Assembly: GCA_002633025.1 (NCBI GenBank) | Contig: NMRB01000069.1 | Coordinates: 390,446 to 454,445 of the forward strand | Direction: 5' to 3' | DNA length: 64,000 nt | Source: Notospermus geniculatus | Taxonomy: Eukaryota; Nemertea; Pilidiophora; Heteronemertea; Lineidae | In this document: positions 55,818 to 64,000 of the stretch, one piece after another | How the letters are laid out: the number at the start of each line of letters is the position of its first letter | How positions within the stretch are numbered: position 1 is the first letter of the stretch | Made by a program: the position numbers and the translations under genes | Notes under the pieces: generated by a model | What the model was told of the DNA's origin: nothing | Databases searched by the model: none | The model's input: the letters and a program-made list of their open reading frames with translations, nothing else

Positions 55818-55872
55818 AATTAAATGATAAAAACTATTTTATCATTTTTAAGTGTAAAAACTAAGGTGTGAA

Positions 55873-55947
55873 AATAGATTGGTACCACGATCCTCCGCTA
55901 GGTGGGATTAGGCGCCGCGTAGCGGAGGATTTTAGTACCAATCTATT
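55873..55947. repeat. Inverted-repeat element, 28-bp arms (unit 2)
   Basis: Second copy of the element at 44065-44139. One loop base differs (GCGCCGCG versus GCGCCACG). Confidence 0.75.
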
Positions 55948-56239
55948 CTGAAATTTGTTTGGTTCCGTTGACCTACTCCAGATGGCGCTTGCTGTGGTGC
56001 AAGCCACGCCAGTGAAAACCGGCGAATTTTATCACAGTTAGTCACTGAAAAATCATAGACTACAACAAAATATATTTTCAGTAACAATATAGACTCTATG
56101 TAAGTAAAGTTAGATATATAAATTTAGTACGAATTACCTATTTTCGCATATCATGAATCAACTGCTCGTTCAATTTGCATATCAGAATGAGAAATCATGG
56201 AAAATTAGTGATACTCAAAATTCATGACGTAATGTGCAA

Positions 56240-56247
56240 TGACGTCA
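56240..56247. promoter_or_regulatory. Consensus CRE TGACGTCA upstream of RDH13-like copy 2
   Basis: Same site and spacing as 44432-44439, with the TGACGTAA half-variant 14 bp upstream; about 460 bp before the ATG. Confidence 0.45.
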
Positions 56248-56699
56248 CCGGACAGGATTCCTCCCAGATGGCAGCACTGGCAAAATTTCCAGGAAATCCA
56301 CATTGATCCCAAGGCCAAGAAAATCAGTTGAATAAAGACGCCGCTGGTACATCATCAACAGCATTGCCTTGGCCGCAGCGTCAGCTGTTAAGCTGAGTGA
56401 AATGTTGCTCGACTTCTCACATAGAATCTTTTAATTATAATCTTTCTGGCCCATGCCTGTCATACAAGTTGAGAAAATTAAAGCTGAACTGCTCCCCCTT
56501 ATCTGTTTATCATGATGTCAATTGTTGGTATGAGGAATGGTCAATAGGGTGCAGGTCAGATCATGTGTTTCTTGTCATTCATCATTTCTGTGGCATTCAA
56601 CTCAACTGCTACCGGTTCTTGCATTTCAGAAGAGGAACTAAGAGGTGAACTTAACTGTTGATGCGGCGCTAATTCAATGGCGGCCTGAGTCCTTACAAG

Positions 56700-59118
56700 A
56701 TGGGTCGATTTCGCATGCCAAAATATTCTTACCATCTCAGTGTGGCTGGAACATTGGTCGGAGCTGTTGTACTGCTGAGGTATTCCATTAAATACACCGA
56801 TTTCACAACTCAAAAATGCACAGCGCCCTAGCGGTATTATTCCCTAGCCATTTCCGGTTGAACCTCGACTCCAGGTAAAATTCCTAGGTTCTTAGCCTCA
56901 CCACCAAGGAATTTTACCTGGAGGCGAGGTTCAACCGGAAATGGCTAGGGAATAATGCCGCTAGGGGCGCTGTGTATTTGAGTTGTGAAATCGGTGTATT
57001 GATAAGGAAATAAAGAATGGAAACTAACGTTTCTGGCGCTGGTGTAGTCGTGTATGCCATTCTTATATCACCCCAGACAAGTGACTAGGCCTAGGCCATC
57101 TGTCTTGGGCCCCAAATTTTGTTTAGCATGAACTTTTTGTCGCCTTTTACTAAGTTCACCTTGCTCTTTCCATTTTCAGAGATTATGTAGGAGGGAAGAA
57201 TTACGAGGGGAAGGAAAGGATGATTGGTAAAACAGTGATTGTGACTGGAGCCAGCAGTGGTATTGGAAAGGAGACAGCCATAGAACTAGCTCGAAGAGGT
57301 ATTCTTGTTTCTACCCTATGAGAGCACCAGCATATCAGTGTAGGCCACTACCTTATTTTGAACTAGAAATTGTCCATGTGATAAATACCTGACTAAATAC
57401 CATCATGTACCCTGTAGAAGGGCTGATCATGCGTAATATACTCATTGGCCTTCTTTTTCAGGGGCAAGAGTAATTCTTGCATGCAGGGATGTGGAAAAGG
57501 CTACAACAGTTCGAGCTGAGATTGTGCTCGAGACGGCTAATAGGAATGTTGAGGTGAAGGAGCTGAACTTGGCTTCATTGGCCTCGATCAGGGAGTTCGC
57601 CAAAGATGTCAATGCAAGTATGTGCTATTCTGTATCTCCTGAATAATATTCAGAGGATGAAAACTTGATGCAACCAGATTGGGATTGCCAATGGTAGCAA
57701 GGATACATGTGATGTTGTAATGAAGATATTGTGGGCCTCCTTCTTGTCTTCATTTCAACTGATTGTGCTTGTCAGTGATACTGCGTCACTCTCCTGAACC
57801 CATTTAGACAAATATTTTATCACTGATTTAATTTACAGGTGAAAGACATGTTGATGTCCTCATTAACAATGCAGGAATCATGAGATGTCCAAAGATGCTG
57901 ACAGAGGACGGCTTTGAGATGCAGTTGGGCGTCAATCACTTGGGACATTTTCTTCTAACAAATCTCCTTCTCGAAAAACTCAAGAAGTCACAACCTAGTC
58001 GTATCATTACAATATCCAGTGTCGCTCACACAAGAGGGCGTATTAACTTCAGTGACTTGAATAGCAGTAAGGATTATAACCCAGCAGAGGCATATAACCA
58101 GAGCAAACTGGCAAATCTGCTCTTTACAAGGGAGTTGGCTAAGAAACTGGAGGGTAAGCAAAGATTATGTCAGGTTTTGCTGGTACATGTATAGCGCATC
58201 ATTTAGGAAGCAGAGCAGTACCATGGTTTAGCATTCTTACATACCGGTAATCTTGTCTGCTTGTCAATTGAGGGTATTTACCATGCCCCCTGCAATAGCC
58301 CATGGTGTGCAGTAAAAATGCACCTATACAAATACATCTGCACCTATACAAATACATATAGAATCCATATTTGAACACCTTTCGTTCTCCTTCACTCTTT
58401 TTGCAGATTTCATTTTATTTTACCTTTCCATTTCATGTCAGGCACCCAGGTAACCGCCAATGCTGTCCATCCAGGCATAGTCAACACTGACCTTGGTCGC
58501 CACATGAGTATAAAGAAGTCATATTTCTCAGGATTCTTGATTGGTCCATTTCTGTGGCTCTTCACCAAGTCTCCAAAACAAGGTGCTCAGACAACTGTAT
58601 TCTGTGCAGTAAATACAGAACTGGAGAAAGTGTCTGGAAAATATTTTAGGTATGTCTGTGTCCCTTTACCATAGATGAGTACATTTTGATGCTGAGTCTG
58701 CGACCTTAGTTAAAATTGTTCTGCAGTACATAATTGAAGCAATTGAAAAACAGTACTGTTTATGTTCGATGCTCTCTGCAATTTCATAGGAGTAAAATGT
58801 CTTCATGCCCTAAAGATGGACTGGTTGGACTTGGCGGTGGTACTCCCAAGCTCAATTTGGAGTCCGATCCAGGTGGTGTACTTGGCCCAGAGTTGTGGAA
58901 TGCTACACAACACAAGAGGCCTACATGTCGTATGCCCGACAGAAGTTACTTACTCTTCCACTCAGAATCTCTCACTGACTTTATGCTTACAGTTTCTTAA
59001 TCGGATGACTTTCTTTTTCAGCAATTGTACTGAAACAGAACCTTCAAAAGAAGCACAAGATGATGCTGCTGCAAGACGATTATGGTTGATCAGTGAAAAA
59101 TGGACTCATTTATCATGA
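56700..59118 (+). CDS. RDH13: RDH13-like short-chain dehydrogenase/reductase, copy 2
   Basis: Exons: 56700-56779, 57180-57298, 57462-57617, 57839-58153, 58442-58649, 59022-59118. Exon lengths are identical to copy 1 and the frame is open, 324 aa. [14 protein letters not shown] and YNQSK are all intact. I count six amino-acid differences from copy 1: K to N (GGKNYEG), D to E (LTEDGF), D to E (LLLEKL), T to A (ELAKKL), A to E (NTELEK) and D to A near the C-terminus. None touches a catalytic residue. The gene looks functional. Intron 1 carries the private foldback insertion; intron 2 lacks the 150-bp MITE of copy 1. Upstream DNA is shared with copy 1 for about 890 bp only, so distal control may differ. 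Confidence 0.93.
56793..56998. mobile_element. 206-bp foldback element present only in unit 2
   Basis: Arms of about 92 bp, the outer 22 bp perfectly inverted (TACACCGATTTCAC... at the left), around a loop of about 20 bp. The arms carry CCCTAGCCATTTCCGG and CGCC(C)CTAGCGG words. Unit 1 has the empty site ATTAAATTGATAAGG (44992-45006), fixing the borders. Possible target duplications are a single T, or TA if the empty site changed later. It lies in RDH13-like intron 1. Confidence 0.92.
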
Positions 59119-59245
59119 CATAACACGATCTAGTACTCTATGATAATTTTTTTATGGAAGGATGTGTGATTTTCTAGGCTTGGGACGTGCATCGACATGA
59201 ATGTGTTTGATTTCTGCTGAAGCCTATGATTATGTGATGAAGGAA

Positions 59246-59251
59246 AATAAA
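59246..59251 (+). terminator. Polyadenylation signal, RDH13-like copy 2
   Basis: AATAAA 128 bp after the stop codon, in the same context as in copy 1. Confidence 0.75.
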
Positions 59252-59271
59252 AGTTATTTTCTCATCAACGC

Positions 59272-59277
59272 TTTATT
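59272..59277 (-). terminator. Polyadenylation signal, MLH3 copy 2
   Basis: Minus-strand AATAAA in the same position as in unit 1. Confidence 0.65.
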
Positions 59278-59505
59278 TCTTCGCTTTTGAGATATAAACA
59301 AAATACTGTCATAAATGGCAACACTTTCTCCGCCCACCTCAGTTGGACTAACAAATATAGAATTTTTATTCATAAGTAAAGGTTCAATTTAATAAATGTA
59401 ACAATATCACTTTGTATAACACTATATAATCACACTCTCTCCCCACCAACAGATTCCATGTTGGTTTAGTGGTTTACACCTGAAGAGGTCACCTGCGCCT
59501 GTTCC

Positions 59506-62500
59506 TCATTGTTGGATTTGTATCTCCATTCGTTTCCTCAGTCGTTTAAGGTCAGGTTTCTGGCTCTGGAAAGAATAAATTAAGTATAAACCTTCATTAT
59601 CCATTGCAGGACCTTGGAAACGACATACGTAGGTCCAGGGCGTGGTTGTTAGAAACTGCCATTATCTCGAACGTGGCGTTGGTGCTATCTTGGTGTCGTC
59701 TCCTTCTTCAGTTAAGCCCTTCTGCACTGACCCCAAGATAGACATACCAGTAACACCAGGTACTAGTAGAGCAGTTTTGAACAACCAAGCACTGTTCTAC
59801 TATGGAGGTGAGACATCCTCCTAAGGGATAGTCTTGGTGGTTTCCACCACTGACTGATTTGACCAGCATTTCAAGTGGCCAGAAGCAACACCACTCATCA
59901 CTGCCGCCAGTATTCTCAGACATGGCACAGAGTAAAGTGACGGGCCTTTATTTACTTAACATATTGACTAGGATTGGATGTAACATACCTTAACCACTAA
60001 CTTTCTATCAAGTTCCCTTAGGTCAATGATAGGAATCATAGATGGTCGTCCATGGGCACACTGGAATGGCAGCTTGCAGGTGGATAGAGACACAATGAGA
60101 TTCTCACACTCCACATTGGACAAGGCATCTCCAAATTTGACAGCACCTGTAACAAGTTTGGATAAAGTACACCAATCTCAGTAATGTCTTCATGTATCAT
60201 TCAGGACTAGGATTATCATTGTGGCATTGTAAGTAACAACATTTTTGACTGAAGAGATCTCTGAAAAGAAGTGCACAAACAGAAACATTGGACCTTTACT
60301 GATGCTTACCATGACATGCCTTGGAGCAGAGCAGTTTCCAAATCGGTTTGGGTATGGTACCCGAGGCTCCTGAGCTGGTATGTAAGGTCTGAAAGAGGAC
60401 GTATCCATTATAAACCATCCCATTGAAGTTGATTGTGCTAAATGATCAATGAAGGGAATGATGGCCAGTGAACTATCATCCTTGCCTCGACTTGTTCATG
60501 AAGAAGCTCTGTGACAGCCTCCTCCAGCTCTGAAGATGACTTGACTACTTGTTTTTTCTTATCCTGAGCCTCTTCTTTGCAGAGACACTTCGGAACACTC
60601 TCAATGATGACTCTGTCTCTGCAACCTCTCTCCACTTGGAAGTTGATCCCTACAAAAAAAGTAATTGGAGCATAGGGCCTCTGAACAGACTATTTTGGAT
60701 GGATGCTAGTTGTACATTAAGTGTTCCAAAAGGTAGCACAGGTAGAAACTTCTGAATGAAGGCAAACCTAGTTAGTAAACTGGCAGATTTTACTACTGAA
60801 TCCATATCAATACCTCCACTTACCAACTTTCTTGAATATGGCTTCCTTGGCTGCCATGGTCCTCACTTGCTGTGTTCCAATTTGGATCTTCAGTGGTGGC
60901 TTCACGGAATATGACTTCAGGTTCTCCTCAGTATCATACAAATCTGTGGAATATTCAGACTAGAGTTCACCTCCCTGGGTCATGCAATAAAGTAGTTTTG
61001 ACTTTTACAAATCACTGTAGATTAATGACAAACCTGGTGAAAAACACAAGGAAGTAAAATCTGTCTGGACATTTTGGTTCTCGAGAACTCAATGTTACTT
61101 CAAGCCATACTTACCAGAAATTAACTTCTCCAGTCTTACTCGCTCATGAGCTGCATGCTGATCGATGAAGACCAGTAACTGAGGTTCTGGAATAAGAAAG
61201 ATTCCAAAGAGGATCTTTGAGGGCTTGGACTCCCCGCAGGTGCTGAAATCATTGCATGGTTCCTTATTCCAATGCCAGATGACTCTATCATTAGGGGCCT
61301 ACTGCAATTGTTCTCAGTGAAAACGTACTCACTGGGTTGTTGGGGGTTAGGCCAATGTATCATCTGGCATAAGAGTGGCAAACCAATGTCTGATGTGTCA
61401 AGGTGATTACATGCATCCACTCCATTCTTCTTTACCTGTAGGATANAAATAAAAATAAAATTTTATTTCAAAATAAATATTCATTGTTCTAACCACGACA
61501 GACTATTCATAAGACAACGATTGTGATTGGTGTCATAGTGTGGCTCTGTTCATGATGTTAGGTGCCGTGAGCTGATTAGACTACTCAGGCGGGAAGGGCG
61601 GCAGTCGGAATAAAAATAAAGATAAAATTTTATTTTTTTTCTGTTTTGAGCAATTTTGAACGTCGGCGGGTTCGCTAAATGGTCCAAAATAAATATTTTT
61701 TTTTATTTTGTTTTTGGAATTTCGGACGTCGGCGGGTTCGCTAAACAAGGTATAAAAAAAGTCTGGCCTTACCAGCTTTCTTACTTTTCTCAGCATCTTC
61801 AGGGAGCTGCAGCTGTCTTTCCATAAACTTGGGTTTCTCATAGCTTGTATTTCCAGATGCCAGATGAACATACAGAGTCCTCCCTGAAAGAAAATGAACT
61901 CATGAAAATTTCCCCCAGTTTTTGTGCTGATTGGTTTTCTTGACAAGAGGAGAAACAATAATGGAAAAAGAATGTTCACCTGAACACAAACTCTAAATTT
62001 GTGACACGATGTTTGTCACTCACTGAAACCTGTCCCAAGGAAAGTCATCCTGACTCAAAAAGCCGGCTTTCCTGCAGATTCATGAGTGTAAATGGTTTAT
62101 AATGAACTAATATTTCTAAAAACTTACCACTTCTTGGGTCAATCATACATGTGTAAGCACAACATCCTTCTCTTTCATTGCAATTCTCCTTGTGCGCTGC
62201 ATCAGCAGCTTTTCCAGAGCTGACTGCAGCAGGCTCAATTCGATCAGCACCAGCCTCTACAGCAGCTGACCCCACAATCGTCGTATTGCTGTCGTGACCA
62301 GACTTGCAAACTCCTGCCATCAAAATTGCGGTTGTGCCATCTTCCTCTTTCGAAGGATCTTTCCCTGTGAAATCTTTCCCACGAGAGCCGCTGCAACCCT
62401 TTGTTGAGCCCATTCTATCCTCATTTCCCTCTGACTTGTTGTCAGTAACCAGATTTTCAGCGGTGCCTGCTGGCTGTGTAAGCCATGTTGAGAAAAGATC

Positions 62501-64000
62501 CTCAGATCCTTCACGACACAGCACAGACGTTCTATCATCAAGATTCTTACAAAGAATACTCTGCGATGCCTCGACATCATTGGTCATGCGGCTGTGGGGC
62601 ATACTATACTGAGTGAGCATATCCTGGCTGCATTTCAGCCACTCAGGGGTCTGTTTCTTTAGAATGGTGTCACTCATTGGGGAAATGGATCCAATGTCCA
62701 GCAAGATATCAGACAGGGATGCTTGGATGATGTCATCAGACTCTGGGGTTTTCATCTTCTCAGTGTCTTCTTCATGTATTACCTCCATTTGATAATCATC
62801 TGTACCTGAAACTTCCTCCTTTGATGAATCATCTTTGAATGCAAGACCCGCATCATGGGTGGAGTTAGATTCTGGTCCAAATTCTTTGCTTCTAACCGAA
62901 CAGGACATAGACCCATCATGAGGGTAAGTTTCAGGTTTGGTGTCACATCCTTTTGCAGCATTTGTGCGATTATCAGCCATTTGTCTGTTTTTAGAGGAAG
63001 CACTGACCACTGCAGAAGGAAGAAATGAAGCAACCTCCAAGCAGGGCACTGTATTCTTCCCAGTTTCTCCTTCATATCTTTGCAACAACACCTTCTTCCC
63101 CTGAGGTTGTGACTTTTGACTTGCCACTTTGACTGCCACTTTGGAACCACCAATGATATCAGATATATCGGGAGTATACACAAGGAAAGCACCATCATCT
63201 TTAACCTGTGGATCTGCAGTTTCACGTTCTTCCAACATCTTGTCTATTCCCGCAGCCTGACTAGGCTTTTCCTTGCGAAAATACGCTTCCTTTGGGTCAT
63301 CTTGCCCAAAACCTTTAAATCTGAAAGGCTCGCCTCTGTCCAGAGCAGTGTCATCTGTAATGGTCAAATCAAATGCCTGTGTAGAATGCAGCTTGTCCGA
63401 GTCTCCAGAGCCCAGGACAGGGTGAAACCTTTGAGTCTGCATGAAGACATCCTCAGGATCTCCAACTCCTTTGTCACTGGTATTCTCTTCCAGAAAGCGA
63501 ATGCCCCAATCTTCTGGCAATAAAACCTCTCTGTGTCTTTGTTCTTTATCAGCTTTGTTCCTGGGAGGCAGAACTCTTTCACCACTGGATCTTATTCTGT
63601 CTTCCATTCTTTCATGACGAGCCCTACCAGAAACCACATCCTCGGTGAACCTCCAACTATCACCAGCAACCACTTTTCGATGAGGCATGTGAGGTGACCA
63701 GGAGTGCAATCGGAGAGGATGAAACTGCTCCACGTCATTACCTTTCGAAATATTGTCTCTTTGATTATCTGTTGACTGGTGAGACTGGAATTTCATTGAT
63801 GAGATTTCGTCAAAGTCAGTCATGTGATCCAGGAGTGTAACTCCACCATTCCTCTCTGACAGACGGTTGGTTCTCTCCACATCATCTTCACGTCTCTCCA
63901 CACAAGATGCACAAGTGGAATTCAAACACAGAGGAGAAGAATGTTGTACATTTCTGTCACCCCTCTTGGCTTTCGGTGCATCATTCAGATTTCTCTCACG
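59506..64000 (-). CDS. MLH3: MLH3, copy 2, partial and apparently damaged
   Basis: Exons in transcript order: 64000 (open at the edge)-62128, 61883-61773, [three exons missing], 61186-61115, 60943-60824, 60649-60486, 60388-60310, 60146-59989, 59565-59506. The large exon stays open to the window edge, with in-frame indels against copy 1. The exons matching 50143-49878, 49710-49606 and nearly all of 49425-49356 are absent; AT-rich sequence with an N at 61446 takes their place. Their combined length (441 nt) is a multiple of three, so joining the flanking exons would keep frame but lose about 147 residues, including the QKFIACLM strand. DQHAAHERVRLE is intact. The donor after the CKEEAQDKKK exon is GC rather than GT. 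A 5-nt loss in the last exon ends the protein at KRMEIQIQQ. The N-terminus lies beyond the window. It may be a decaying copy, or an allele with an assembly gap. Confidence 0.85.
61446..61765. other. Replaced segment in MLH3 copy 2 beside a single N
   Basis: Begins at an N within the remnant of an exon (TAGGATAN) and ends just before the donor of the 61773-61883 exon. It is A/T-rich, with ATAAAATTTTATTT words and two direct copies of CGTCGGCGGGTTCGCTAAA (about 61660 and 61728). It has no counterpart in unit 1. It could be an insertion-deletion event, or sequence wrongly joined across a gap. Confidence 0.7.

Larger units (their letters stand above)
44017..55824 (+). repeat. Segmental duplication unit 1 (RDH13-like + MLH3)
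   Basis: Homology with the second unit begins at TGATAAAAACTATTTT (44017 and 55825), giving a repeat period of about 11.8 kb. The bases before these points differ (PPP4R3 promoter side versus MLH3 coding side). Unit 1 contains intact RDH13-like and MLH3 3' exons, a 150-bp private insertion at 45323-45472 and an ATTC microsatellite missing from unit 2. Confidence 0.93.
55825..56699. other. Upstream region of RDH13-like copy 2
   Basis: Duplicate of 44017-44906 with small indels. It keeps the inverted-repeat element and the CRE, but lacks the ATTC microsatellite and the PPP4R3 promoter side, which lies outside the duplicated unit. No exon seen. Confidence 0.7.
59119..59505. other. RDH13-like/MLH3 convergent 3' junction, unit 2
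   Basis: AATAAA at 59246-59251 (plus) and its inverse at 59272-59277 (minus) repeat the arrangement of unit 1 with the same 20-bp gap. The remaining sequence is 3' UTR of both genes. The ancestral MLH3 stop position is downstream of the new frameshift stop. Confidence 0.7.
55825..64000 (+). repeat. Segmental duplication unit 2, running off the window
   Basis: Collinear with 44017 onward. Private features are a 206-bp foldback element (56793-56998), a single N at 61446, replacement of three MLH3 exons by AT-rich sequence (61446-61765) and small indels. Over the MLH3 3' exons the offset to unit 1 is a constant 12,080 bp. Confidence 0.93.

Noticed and set aside
59022-64000. Calling MLH3 copy 2 a settled pseudogene
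   Set aside because: The N at 61446 and the in-frame large exon leave an assembly gap or allele as live alternatives.

Overview
The window is animal nuclear DNA: multi-exon genes with GT-AG introns, long introns and UTRs, minisatellites and many short inverted-repeat elements. The gene content is deuterostome-like, and the very frequent AGGCCTA and ACATGTA words recall echinoderm genomes. My guess is an echinoderm or another marine invertebrate deuterostome; this is inference, not proof.

I rebuilt eight gene models by joining exons whose splice sites and phases agree. (1) 158-13747 (+): 3' part of a CRIM1-type transmembrane protein, VWC x2, antistasin x4, VWC x4, membrane helix and tail. (2) 18206-20372 (-): PIGH, a subunit of the GPI-GlcNAc transferase, 5 exons. 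(3) 21780-29582 (+): CFAP36, a ciliary BART-domain protein, 11 exons. (4) 35653-43482 (-): PPP4R3/SMEK, a regulatory subunit of protein phosphatase 4, 14 coding exons, 849 aa. (5) 44907-47175 (+): an RDH13-like short-chain dehydrogenase, 6 exons, 324 aa. (6) 47543-55817 (-): MLH3, lacking its N-terminal ATPase part. (7) 56700-59118 (+): a second RDH13-like gene. (8) 59506-64000 (-): a second, damaged MLH3 running off the window.

From about 44017 to the end the sequence is one unit of about 11.8 kb repeated head-to-tail: RDH13-like (+) convergent with MLH3 (-). The copies are very similar but differ by reciprocal transposon insertions, in-frame MLH3 indels, a GT-to-GC splice donor and a terminal frameshift. 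Copy 1 MLH3 lacks its 5' end at the duplication junction. Copy 2 lacks three 3' exons beside a single N. This is either a recent tandem duplication or two haplotypes assembled in series. A smaller direct duplication (20499-20737 / 21154-21406) also flanks a single N.

The genes do not form one pathway. Their order is informative: from memory, CRIM1, CFAP36 and PPP4R3B lie on human 2p, while PIGH, RDH11/12, MLH3 and PPP4R3A lie on 14q, arms regarded as paralogous. The window may keep the linkage that preceded that split. I found no prokaryotic-type system, CRISPR array, viral genome or rRNA/tRNA gene. The most notable features are the duplication with complementary MLH3 lesions, the unusually long MLH3 linker, and several clean inverted-repeat elements.
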